Assembly: GCA_037178855.1 (NCBI GenBank)
Contig: JASJZC010000002.1
Location: 6,336,501-6,400,500, forward strand
Length of the DNA stretch: 64,000 bases
Reading direction: 5' to 3'
Origin: Oscheius sp. JU75
Taxonomy: Eukaryota; Nematoda; Chromadorea; Rhabditida; Rhabditidae
The translations under genes and the position numbers were made by a program. Under the pieces are notes generated by a model. It was not told where the DNA came from, searched no databases, and was given only the letters and a program-made list of their open reading frames with translations. Positions 15,001 through 24,981 of this stretch are shown piece after piece. Position 1 is the first letter of the stretch; each line of letters begins with the position of its first letter.

Positions 15001-16228
15001 AGATCCAGAGCAAGAGTCCTTCCACTGTAGCAATCGAGGCGACGAGTGGGTTTCCGATCTCAGTGTCAACTTGACAAGTGTACTAGCTAGCTACCGATCT
15101 TGAGTCTAGACGAGAAGAGTAGAGAGACAGAGTAGGGGAAGTCGCGCTGTAGCAATAATTCAGAAGTTCAGCGCGTTCACAGCACTGTAACTCTCTTCTG
15201 GTCCAAGAACTGTCTGAAATCCAATTTTTCCAGATGTCCTCAAGGTTTACAACAACATCACTCCGAAGGTGGCGATGTGTGGACCGACCAACTTCGTCCC
15301 ATTGATCGGTACAAGCTTTTATATTCCTTAGTGACCCGATAATTCAGAGCGAGCCGTCCAAATCTGCAAAGAAAAACATTCCTACCATATTCTGGTCATC
15401 GTCGCCGACGGACAGGTAATTTTGACGGGAAGTATCTACAAAAACATGGCTCTTAGGTGACAAACGAGAAGATCAACCAGAAGGCTATTGCTGCTGCTTC
15501 GCATTACCCTCTCTCCATAGTTATGTGAGTCAAGTGAAATGAGGTTTTTGACCTATCTTATAGAACAATAGACCCATCAAAAGTGTTTCCCAAGGTCTTA
15601 CAGTGTAACAAAAGTTTTTGTAGTTTGTGGGGATGATTTTTTATGCATGATTTTTTTATTAATGAAACCTCTAACTGACTGCGCCATTCAAGCAAATCGA
15701 GGTCGAGCTTCCTCCAGATATTAGTATCATGTCACAGAACTGACGCTCGCTGTAAACGTGTCCTTTTCGGACAGAAGACTTTACATTCCACCACTAAGCT
15801 TGGAAATGATCCAAAAAAGATAAAGAAAGCAAAACTTTACGTGGGGTCAAACCCGATACCCTTTTTCTGTAATCCTGCGTCTAACCGACTGCGCTACTCG
15901 GGAAAAGGTCGCGTCGAGCTTCCGTTGGGTACTAGAAAATCTTGAAGACAATGAAAATATTGAAATCTTAAGGGTCGGTGTGGGCGACGGTCCATGGAAC
16001 ATGATGGAGCGATTCGACGACACGATCCCGAAGAGAGCCTTTGACAACTTCCACTTTGTCGAATTCTCCAAGGTAGGCAAACCTAGATCACAAAAGAAAC
16101 GTCATTAGGTTGTGTTCAACGCTCCGAACCCGGAGGCCTCGTTCGCTCTGAACGCACTGATGGAGATCCCCGACCAGTACAAAGCTATCAAGGAGCTTGG
16201 ACTTTTGAAGCACAGCAGACGCGGCTAA
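1..16228 (+). CDS. Giant repeat protein with C-terminal copine (vWA) domain, CPNA-2-like; 5' end outside window
   Basis: Exons (joined phases consistent): <1-256, 644-13985, 14026-14205, 14246-14351, 14397-14528, 14569-14719, 15234-15308, 15348-15415, 15457-15524, 15973-16072, 16109-16228; at least 4865 aa. The 13.3-kb exon encodes two arrays of Ser/Thr/Glu-rich repeats. The last nine exons carry a linker and then a copine-type vWA domain: MIDAS-like [33 protein letters not shown], and the terminal [13 protein letters not shown] block typical of copines. No C2 domains are visible. The C. elegans copine-domain proteins CPNA-1 and CPNA-2 act at muscle attachment and M-line structures, and CPNA-2 also combines a large repeat region with a copine domain (from memory). 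I infer a structural or adhesion-complex role. The initiator is not in the window; the exon ending at 256 joins 644 in phase (G + AA). AATAAA lies at about 16319. Confidence 0.85.
257..643 (+). other. Intron of the giant gene (387 bp)
   Basis: Donor gtaagttg after 256, acceptor ttgttgcag before 644; phase is preserved (phase 1). Nothing else is recognised inside. Confidence 0.75.
1630..8200 (+). repeat. Protein repeat array 1: about ten units of ~235 aa
   Basis: A (R/H)E(F/Y)GD-type motif followed by hydrophobics and an RxPxK block recurs at nt about 1642, 2345, 3053, 3753, 4451, 5161, 5868, 6575, 7286 and 7987, a spacing of 699-711 nt. Each unit holds a second marker (EFGxxKTGxLSSLETV, then a Trp) roughly half a unit away. 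An isolated early copy (AEFGDVHES) is in the first exon at about 160. Units starting near 2345 and 3053 are close to 90% identical in DNA over about 220 bases, so some duplication or conversion is recent. I recognise no named domain. The composition (Ser, Glu, Thr, Arg, Gln) suggests an extended or helical filament rather than Ig/FN3 folds, which is inference. Confidence 0.8.
8700..13985 (+). repeat. Protein repeat array 2: ~121-aa units with GGxFxLSTxAA motif
   Basis: A second repeat class follows array 1 in the same exon. The signature GG-x-F-x-L-S-T-x-A-A-G recurs at nt about 10840, 11190, 11550, 11910, 12640, 13005, 13370 and 13740, a spacing near 360 nt, with degenerate copies near 8730 and 10120. 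Between signatures there is usually a V-x-L/V-x-K/R-P segment and a short charged segment. The alternating hydrophobic pattern could be beta-rich, but I do not recognise the family. The array runs directly into the copine-encoding exons. Confidence 0.65.
14805..14890 (-). pseudogene. tRNA-like element A (intronic, decayed)
   Basis: Read on the minus strand it has an A-box-like GGCACAGTCGGTTAGAG at about 14874-14858 and an anticodon-loop-like CTGTGAA, but no good B box and no pairing anticodon stem. It lies in intron 14720-15233 of the giant gene, antisense to it. About 20 bases before the tRNA-like 5' end is a leader (GAAAGCTCGGCG) shared with elements B and C. Best read as a decayed tRNA or tRNA-derived SINE head, not a working tRNA. 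Confidence 0.5.
15640..15725 (-). pseudogene. tRNA-like element C (A-box half only)
   Basis: Minus strand: GGCGCAGTCAGTTAGAGG at about 15685-15668, preceded by the leader GGAAGCTCGACC at the same distance as in elements A and B. No B box follows. It lies in the same intron (15525-15972) as element B, antisense to the gene, and is truncated or decayed. Confidence 0.4.
15838..15930 (-). pseudogene. tRNA-like element B (intronic)
   Basis: Minus strand: A box TAGCGCAGTCGGTTAG at about 15898-15883 and a B-box-like GGGTTTGACCCC at about 15854-15843, spaced as in a tRNA. The leader GGAAGCTCGACG lies upstream. The 3' acceptor arm does not pair with the 5' arm, so it is a pseudo-tRNA or SINE head. 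It sits in intron 15525-15972, antisense to the giant gene. Confidence 0.6.
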
Positions 16229-17345
16229 CGAACTTCGCCGAAAAACTATCCATATTTTCTATTGAATTCACTGTAAAGTTCTTTCCCAACCCCGAGGCAC
16301 CGAACGATTGGTTGCTGTAATAAAATATATTCTCTAGGATATTCACAGTAAGGTAAAAAAAACAAAGAAAGGAAAGAAAAATGGCTGAACATCGTGACAA
16401 TGAGGCTCAAAATTGATAGATCCTCTGGTATTCAAGGTGTCTCTGTCTCTCTGTGTCTTTCAGTTACCTCGAATAAACGGACGGGTAGGCTGAGAAGACT
16501 ATTTCTAACAGGTTCAGAGTTCAAAGTAGACTACTTGGCAGAGAGCAGCTTCCTCTGACGAGGACGAACCAACTGACTAACTCAAGTGTAAGCCCAGGGA
16601 TCACACTTGACACGCAAACAGTGGAAAACCTAATCATTCAGTGCCTCTGTTGCTCCAGTGGAAGGACGCTATTTGCTTTGGCTCTACTATCTCTTCTACT
16701 ACTGGATGTAGACTACTGGAACAACTTGAGGCTCTTCGACTACCAGGACACCTGTACTTGTCTACTAGTGATCAGGATGAAAAGGAAGCCGAGGAAGCGA
16801 GAAGATTTACTCGAGTCGTGACTACCAAGCTGCTCTACAATTTCATCTATAAGCCGAGGAAAGAAGATTCTCAGTTTACTACTCGACTCTACGACGAGAC
16901 TACTCAGGAAGAGTCTACCAACCGCTACTCTTCTCTACAGCCCGAAGTGGACTACTGATACTGCTATTACCTACTATTCGAGTCGTTACTACTGTGATTC
17001 CCGTCTACCAACAGAGTTTTGAAGGCAACGAAAGGAGTCAAAAGAGGCCTAGTGAGCCCATTATGGAAGGACAGGGGAATCATTGAGGCTGTAGAAGGCC
17101 AAGTTGTTTCGCTCGGTCTCATCATAATTTAGTGCTTGGAGAAGAAAAGGGCTTGTAGGAAATGTGGCATTGTCTGTTTTAGATACTAATGTCTTTCCTT
17201 CTATCACCGGTACCGAATGATACGTTGTTGTAATAAAATTTATTCTCTAAAAATCTCAGTGAGCTGAAAAGGAATACACGTAATATAGAACATGGCAACG
17301 TGTGTAAAAAGGGAGGTATGTAAAGTATAATAACAAGACACCTAA
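16229..17345. other. Intergenic, convergent 3' ends
   Basis: 3' ends of the giant gene (+) and branching enzyme (-) meet here. AATAAA-like signals lie near 16319 and on both strands near 17230. The stretch 16620-16960 is open in two frames, but the encoded peptides are low in complexity, derived from CTACTGG-like repeats, and resemble nothing I know. I call no gene. Confidence 0.6.
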
Positions 17346-20300
17346 CTATTCTATCTTCAAGACGAGGGCAGTTCTGCTCGGGATGTAGACGCACAGATGG
17401 TTGGCGCGACCGGCGTAGCCTTCCGGGAAAGTGTGGAAGCGGGAGTTGGCGTCCACGCGGCTGTGTCCTCCGAATTCCGAGCTGTCGCTGTCCAACGCGA
17501 TACGGTACCTTAAAATAGGCCACTTTACACCTTTTTTGAGTTAGAACAGCTCTAAAATGATAGAAAATAGAGAAAGCAACTCACGTTCCGCCAGTATGAA
17601 CTCCGACTTTGTAATCGGGGAAACTCTTGGTCGGGTGGAAGTTGAGGACGAAAACGAGCCCACCGCGTTCGAAACAGACAACCTTGTCGCTCTCGTGCTT
17701 CCAGCTGACGTAGGCCGGTCCCTTGTGCAGGAAGCCACTCTCCTCCTCCAGTTCCATCATCCGCCGATCGAAGTTGTTGAGGAACTTGTAGCGCAGCAGG
17801 TCGTCATCGGGCAGATTAAACTGTCGGCGGCAGTAATGGAACGATTCTTGGTTGCCTACTCTCGGGAAATCCAGCCATTCCGGGTGGCCGAACTCGTTTC
17901 CTAAAAAATGGGGAAGTTAGAATCGGACAGAGGTTATAACTGAATATCTACAACGTTGAAACAAAATCGACAAGTTCTGGGAAGACATTAGAGACAAGTC
18001 ACCTTCAGAGGTCAAAGTACTAAGAGAATTGTGCTCCTGTTGTAAAAGCAAAGTATGCAGGATACCGGGGAATGATATAGAAGCTAGGACATGACATGTC
18101 GATAGAACAGGTCGAAACGAGCAGGACAGATTGTTGATGAAGCAGAGCTAGAATGACAGGTTGAAACAAAAACAGAAGTGTTTAGAGGGTGAGGGGGAAG
18201 ACAGGAACATCCAGGGTCTGGCAAGCAATGATGTGATATATGGATGGCTTACATAACGTTGCATGACGGACAGCCAGGATGATCGTGCTAGCTCTAAAAT
18301 TTCAAGCTAAGAGTATGGCAGGTGCTGAACAATAATAAAACTGTCTGTCAATCGTTGACAGAGACAGGGTGGCCAAGTCAGGCCAAAGAGAACATAGAGA
18401 TGAGTTAACAAGAGCATATGGGAAGAGTCTGGCGGATAGATTGACAGGGAACATGGGCATGTTTAGAACGGAAGTGAAGCTACATAAGGTGATCGAATGA
18501 AGGCAACTAGTCTAATAACAAACAAACATACCTATGAAGTTGAGCCAAGCCTCTCCTCCCAGTCCCAGAGTAATCAGTCGGATGAGTTTATGGAGCGACA
18601 GCCCTCGATCGATGATCGGCGTCAGAGGCGAGATCGTGGACATGAAGTCGTACATTTCTGCAAGCTCACCCCTTATCTACCATTCCAATAGGCAAAAATC
18701 ACCTTTGTCCATCAGCCAGAAGGCGATGGTCTTGTCTCCGACGAGGGCCTGGTCATGGGACTCGGCATAGGCCACATGTCCCTCTCCATAACGACGATTC
18801 TCCAGCGTGTGCACGATATCGCCCATCTTCCACTCCTCGTCCTGCTGATGCTTAAGGATCTTGATCCACATGTCCGGCAGGGCCATCGCGAGACGGTAAT
18901 CGAATCCCTGTCCGCCTTCCTCGATCGGACGACACAGACCGGGCATTCCGGAGACTTCCTGAAGGTTTCAATGAGCTCGAATTGTGATAATGGAGACAAA
19001 CCTCGGCAATGGAGACCACGAAAGGATATTTTCTGTGCAGGTAGTCGTTGGCCAGCATGAGATAGACGAGCGAATCCGTGTCGCCGTTCAGCCCAAAGTA
19101 GCCGTCGTAGCTGCCGAAACTGTCGTCTTAACGTGACATAATTACGGTCTAAACCGTGAAACGAACTGATTCCGTGGGAGTGGTAGATCATGGAGGTGAC
19201 GCCGTCAAATCGGAACCCGTCAAAGTTGTACTCCTCGATCCACCAGCGGAGATTGGAGAGGAGGAAGCGGAGCGTCTCGATTTGCGTGTAGTCGAAGAGC
19301 CTCGAGTCCCAGAGCTGGTGATAGCCGCGTCCGTTGCTGTGGAAGTAGCCGCCGGCGGTTCCGTCCCACTCGTTCAGCCCATCGGCAACGTTCTTCGAGG
19401 CGTGCGAGTGGACGACGTCGAGCAGGATGTAGAGACCCATGCTGTGAGCCTTGTCCACGAGATATTTCAGGTCGTCCGGGGTTCCGCAGCGGCTAAAGAT
19501 CAATCGAAATAGGAAAAAGTAGATTACAAACCTGGACGCGGCGAAGAAGCTAGTGACCTGGTATCCGAACGACGCGTAATAGACGTGCTCCATGATGGCC
19601 ATGAGCTGGATGGTGTTGTAGCCCTGCTTCTTGATCCGGGGCAGCACCTCGTCCGCGAAGGCCCTGTAGCTGTTGACCTTGCCCTCCCAGCTGCTGATCC
19701 CGACGTGAGCCTCGTAGATGCGCAGCGACTCCGGCCTGCTCGGGTGCGGATGAACGAACTGGTACGGATTTGACGGGTTGTAGAAGATCTAGAGAAATAT
19801 TGAGCACGAAGAACATGGACAAGCTACCTGATGATAGACGATAGAATCCTCCGGTCTCGTGACATATTTGGCCCACGGACTAAGCTTCTGGGTCGTTTTG
19901 CCGTCCTTCGTCACGGCGATCTGGAATTGGGTCATGAGCAAAGATGCTATGAGCCCACCTTGATGACCGAGCCATGTTGGATGGGACAGGTGCCGTCAGC
20001 CTGGGCCGGAATCGTCAGCGTCCATTTCCCGTGGTCCTGGCGCGTGTACTTGTGCGATTCCTGATTCCAGCCGTTGAAGTCGCCGACGAGAGCGAGCTGA
20101 TCGGCTCCGGGGGCCCATTCCTGGCAAAAGATAGAGTTGTCGGGACGGGTCAGCACTCCAAAGTCACGGTAGCCAGCTGTGAACTCTTCTTCGCCGCCGC
20201 ACTAGAAAACAACATGTTTGCTTGACAGAGGGCAAAGTAACAAACTTCCTCAATTTTGTCCTTGTACGCCTGGTAGACGCCGTAACGCCGGCTGATCTCC

Positions 20301-20368
20301 GTCTCAAATGGCCGGAGATAGCCATCCCGCTCGAATTGTTTCTCTATTTGCGGTGGACGAGGCGACAT
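17346..20368 (-). CDS. GBE1: 1,4-alpha-glucan (glycogen) branching enzyme
   Basis: Ten exons, high to low: 20368-20246, 20201-19959, 19920-19828, 19788-19532, 19492-19167, 19126-19002, 18958-18703, 18657-18532, 17900-17585, 17508-17346. All phases close; 675 aa, near the animal family length (about 680-702). The enzyme moves alpha-1,4-glucan segments to alpha-1,6 branch points in cytosolic glycogen. An N-terminal CBM48-like segment ([19 protein letters not shown]) is followed by the GH13 catalytic barrel with [21 protein letters not shown] (nucleophile Asp), SIAEEVSGMP (acid/base Glu) and [10 protein letters not shown], so all catalytic regions are intact, then NEFGHPEW and a C-terminal beta domain. 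Most introns are about 40 nt; the exception is 17901-18531 (631 bp), which holds nothing recognisable. Start chosen at the first Met of exon 1. Confidence 0.95.
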
Positions 20369-21149
20369 TTTCTTTGCTGAAACGGAGAAAACATAGTGAA
20401 AATCAACGGAAGGGGCAAGAGAAACAAGGAGAGACTGCGGAAAGAGGATCAGGAGAGGAAAGAGGAGAAATCACGCAATTCAGTAGTCGAAAGGTTCAGA
20501 AAAGCTGTGAAGCATCGATAAGATTCGAAAGAGTCATGAAACACAGAAATATTTAACCCAAATAAACGGGAAACAGCTCTCCAGGGAGAGCAAAACAGCA
20601 AGATGCGATAAACTCATGAGGATCCGTTCATTTTCACGTGAACGTTTGTTTAACTTGCTTCTCTATCCTCCTGCACTCGCTGAGGCTTTTTTTGGGACGA
20701 AAATAAAACACAAAAATGGCAAGGAAACGGTCTAGAAAACGTAGCAAATGAAAAAGCAATCTTGAATGTAGAATTTCTGTTTGAATTCCTGCAAAAAAAT
20801 TTTCCAGATTTTGCGGGAACTTTTGCGGAGTTTCAAACAGCCTTTATTCAATTTTGACAAAACTAGCCAGAAAAAGAAAAAATTTATAAAGAACCCAAAG
20901 GTGCATCTATTTCCAACGAGAAACCTTCGAATTGGACGGTGTTGCCATCAAAGAGACGGCTGTAAACAGACGGAGTAGCCAGTTGTTTGGTGTTTGCGTG
21001 CTGACGAATCGATGTCGGGCGTTCTTTGGCTAGCAGATAGAGAGAGACATCGGCAAAAACACATAAAAATCTTCATTCTATCTGTTTGACAAGGGCTACT
21101 TTCGGTCAGCGAGGAATAAATATCGCGATAAGGCTAGACGACACCGGCT
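20369..21149. other. Intergenic: branching-enzyme upstream region
   Basis: A 781-base gap between two minus-strand genes, AT-rich and purine-rich next to the GBE1 start. It must hold the 3' UTR of the copine gene and the GBE1 promoter; I recognise no specific site. Confidence 0.5.
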
Positions 21150-24100
21150 TTAGGACTGCATTTCTCTTCGAATATCCGATCCTCTGGGCATCGGAGCCCG
21201 GGGTCCGAGAAGTCCCAACTCACAAATGCATCTGAAACAGCTATTAACATATAGAAAAGCGGATGGGAACCTGTACTGGTCAGGAATTTCCAACAAGGAC
21301 TGAACGGCAAACTGAACATCGCCCTCGGACTTGCCCACAGTCTTCTTCATGATCTCGTTGAACTCGACAAAATGGAAATTGTCCCAGGGACGTTTGGGCA
21401 GGGACTCGTCGAAGACTCGCATCATGTCCCAGGGACCGTCACCGACTCCGACAACGATGATTGACAGAGGATACTGACAGGCCTGGACGATAGCACGACG
21501 GGTGGCCCGCTCGTTTGTGACCTGACCGTCAGCGATGACGACCAAGATGTGGTACTGAAAGGTCTCTATTTGGGAGAGAGAGAGAGAGAGAGAAAGTGAC
21601 AGTGACAGTGTCAGTGACTCACATCCTTAGATCTCTGACAGATTTCCATGGCCTGATGGATCAGAGGGGCAAAGTTTGTAGGACCGCTGAGGTCCACATT
21701 GGGTGTGACCTCGTTGTAGACCCTGAAAACAGAGAAAGTCTATTTCTCCGCATTGCTGTACTTGAGAACTTCGTCCAAAGTGGCACAGTGACCACCGGTT
21801 TTCAGTGGGAAGACACTCCAATCTCCTGTCCGTGCATCCCCGAATCCAAAGACAGGGAAGCAGCCGGTGGAGGTAAAGGGGGAGAGAGTACGACCCAAGA
21901 TGGTAATGACCTGAAAGAGAGTCACTGTCACTGTCTCTCTTCCTCTACCTGCTGGTAAGGATTCTTGACCGATGGGTGAATACAATGCAATGACCGTCCT
22001 CCAAAACTGTCCTCTCCCTGGTACTTGTTGCTGGCTGTGTAGTCGATTCCTTAAAGGATTAGACTTTTAATCTTCGCCTCTGATAAGAGTGACCAACCGA
22101 AGATTACATTGGTACTGGTGAGACCGGCCTTCCTCATGGCCTCCGTCAGCGACTCGAGACTGGTAATGGTCAAGAGCATCTCCTGCATACTGGTCACTCC
22201 CAGGACGGAGAGTAGGGACGACTGTTTCCTCAACTGGATGAGGATTAGAGAACACAGGACAACAAACCCTCGGGTACCCGTCGCTGCTGAGTCCAGAAGC
22301 CAAGGAAGAACTGCTAATGGCCCTCTGACCGGATGCCGAGATAATCGATGGAGCCTAGAGTTAGAGAAATGGACAGCTGTTGGGATTGTTGTGCGCGGGT
22401 AAGATGTAAGCTGGCCTAATGGAACAAAGGGGAAAGCCACACCTGAGGCTTGCGTACCGGGACCGAGGGCGTCTTCTGGATATCTGGAACTACAGCGGCC
22501 TGTCTGTCAAAGTAGTCCAGAAGATTCTCGCTATTCTCGCTCATCTGATCGGGTGGAATCTCGACCGACTGGATCTCCGGAGCATAGGTCATGTCGTCAT
22601 GCTCGTCATGCTCAACTCTGTCGAAGACGTCCGATGCTCGGATCTGGGCGGCTGTAGCATCTCCCTGAAGCAGAGATTGCTAGGGGTCGATTGAGACGGG
22701 ATAGTTTACTTTTTTTTTGGAAAGACAGAAACCGTATTAGAGAGAGTCAAAGAGTCAGAGAGACAGATAACTCGTTTGGTAAGAGACTGGTATCTACTGT
22801 CTCTAACAGAGTCAAGAGCCAAGTGAAGAACCATAACGTAACTTGTTGGATGGTCACGAGTCGAGCTAGTTAAGACTCAGTGATCAAAAATTCATAGAGA
22901 GTCAGTACTGTAAGGAATAGTTGGTCTTACAACAGAGGTAGGACACTGTTAAGAGTCTCAAGAGTCAGCAGGGATTCGGAGAGTAAAATAGCCTATCAGT
23001 AGCGACAGAGTTTTTGTGAGAGGGAGAGACCGCCGAATTGACTGACAAGTCGTCTCAGAACCAGTGCCAGGGGAAAGTGTCAAGTAGCCAAAAGTCGGAG
23101 GGACAAGTCAGTCAGAACATTTAATTTGTAGACTTTTCAAAGAGAACTGGTACAGGATTGGTTGTTGAACAGGAGTTAAGAGTCAACTAGATGTTAGGTG
23201 TTAAGAGACGGTCAAAGGTCGGTTCTCTGGTTAGACCAAATGATTAAATCTTACAGAGACAGCTGTAGTTCTCTTGGCTGTCGGTCCATGACTGCTCAGC
23301 ATCTCCTCCTCCATTACGAATCCACTTGCTGGACCAGCCTGCGACATTCTTTGGTTTTCCCACATTTGTCATGCTTACCTCCTGTTGATCCAAGTATTCC
23401 AGAGCATCTTGAACAAACAGTTCAGCAGCAGCCACGTTCTTCATGTCCTCTCCCTGTCTGGCACTGACTCTGAACTCTTCCTGACTCTCCTGTTCTTCGG
23501 CCGGGAACTCGACAGGACGACCCGGAGCGAATTGCACATGGGTCCCTCCTCCGCCTCCTTTTGGCTCGTTCTCAGCGGCGTCTCTCGGTTTGCCAGGCGG
23601 AAAATACGAGCTCATTTTATTGCTCGTAAAGCATCCAGGAAAGAGATTTCTCTTCTTCCTTTGGAGTTCATCACCCTCTCTATCTCTTTTTCTTTTCTGT
23701 TTCGCATCAAATCCTATTCATATACCTAGCGAAAGCGAGGCTCGCGCGAGCATCCTTTGCATAGATCAATCGGTTAGCGCAATCGGTTTACTACGGATCC
23801 AAATGGGTCTGGTTCGATCCCCAAGTAAGGAAATACCTCTTTTGGTCCTTTGAACCCCTACAGTGGGTCAATGGCGAAGCTAAACTGGCTCAAAAACTCT
23901 GCTCTTCCCCACCCACACACTGTTATCAGTCCGCTTTGAAAGCTGAGCCTGCCCTGCCATTTACAATCTGTCATAGGGAGGAGCCCCCTTCCGCTTCTTA
24001 CCAAATTCTGAGGCGGATATCCAACCAGATGCGAGGGCTGTGTAGGAGTGCCAACATCAGCCGCGAAGTCGTACTCCTGACATAGTTCCAACAGTTGACG

Positions 24101-24830
24101 AGCCTCCTCTGACGTCATCGCCTGGTCTTGGCGCGGTGGTTCGTCATAGATGGGCTCGGCTGACACCTACAAACGGTTCCGTCTTATAAAAATCTCTTGT
24201 CTCACTAAGAGTTTCGTGTCTTTTTTTTATTTTCCTGGTATTAAACTTTAGCTTTCGGAAGCTTTTTGCTTCAAAATGTTTATTACTCCTCAACTATTTA
24301 TAAGCTTTTCGGTAACAAGACGCGCTTTTTCAGTTTTATGATTCCTCTTCTGAAAACTTGCAGATTTTGATCCACTGTACAACATCGGTTCAAAAATGTC
24401 CTCGTGAAATTTTTTTTACGCGCCGTGCCCGAACGCCGTATTCACTGGTACGACAGTTCTTGTATGCCATGTTTGTTTCGGCCTCAAGATCTCCCAGCCT
24501 AACATTGCTCAGCAAACTTGTAGAGGTGAATCCACTCTATAACTTCCCAAAACAATGCGAACCTTAAAAAAGTATTCTTGACCATACGTGCCTTCCCAAA
24601 ACTACACCATGGTCACTGATGAAAGGCGCGGCTTGATCCTCTTTTTCCAATTCAAATCTTGATTTTTCACGTAACAATGTCTTCAAAAATACCTCACCTT
24701 GACATACTCCTCACTGTCATTCGTAGTCGAACGTCTTACCAGTCCCAAAGATTCCTGCTCCGAGGGCTGAATGTCCACGATCCGAAGGTCGCTGATATCG
24801 TAGTCGGTCAAGTCCGAGACTCGAACTCCT
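21150..24830 (-). CDS. Copine-domain (vWA) protein, nematode CPNA-1-like; N-terminus incomplete
   Basis: Exons, high to low: 24830-24698, 24166-24002, 23696-23379 (or a start at Met 23615), 22664-22443, 22354-22268, 22233-22098, 22049-21949, 21910-21762, 21722-21623, 21554-21271, 21231-21150. Phases close throughout. The C-terminal ~280 aa are a copine vWA domain: [13 protein letters not shown] (MIDAS DxTxS), [38 protein letters not shown]. The N-terminal region is acidic and of low complexity (for example [33 protein letters not shown]). No C2 domains, as in nematode CPNA proteins. The first exon listed begins at a splice acceptor in phase 2 without a Met, so an upstream exon is missing from this model. 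The acceptor at 23697 is weak; an alternative transcript starting at Met 23615 is possible. A muscle-attachment role is inferred from C. elegans relatives. Confidence 0.8.
22665..23378 (-). other. Long intron of the second copine gene
   Basis: 714 bp rich in degenerate GAGTCA/GTCAGAGA words. No gene or element is recognised. Confidence 0.5.
23740..23835 (+). pseudogene. tRNA-like element G
   Basis: Plus strand: A-box-like TAGATCAATCGGTTAGCGC at about 23762-23780, anticodon-loop-like TACTACGGATCC, and a canonical B box GGTTCGATCCCC at about 23811-23822. The acceptor stem does not close. The upstream GGCTCGCGCGAGCATCCTTT resembles the leader of elements A-C. The segment CTACGGATCCAAA is shared with element D, pointing to an Arg-ACG-type ancestor. 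It lies in the intron 23697-24001 of the copine gene, antisense to it. Confidence 0.6.
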
Positions 24831-24981
24831 CTAGAAAAGTTTGTTTCATTATTTTAGTCTCTCTTTCTATCAGACCCCCCCCCCATTCCGTTCCAAATAA
24901 GCTCCTAAATCACTTTTATCTCTCGTCCCAATAATCACTTTTGTCAGCCTACGAGTCACCCATCCGCGGTCTGCCAGATGC
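24831..24981. promoter_or_regulatory. Possible divergent promoter region
   Basis: About 150 bases separate the most upstream exon found for the minus-strand copine gene from the GPCR start. The copine exon begins at an acceptor (cttttctag), so its real promoter may lie further right and overlap the GPCR gene. No specific site is recognised. Confidence 0.3.

Noticed and set aside
16620-16960. Overlapping ORFs after the giant gene
   Set aside because: Encoded by CTACTGG-like low-complexity DNA; no homology and no splice context.
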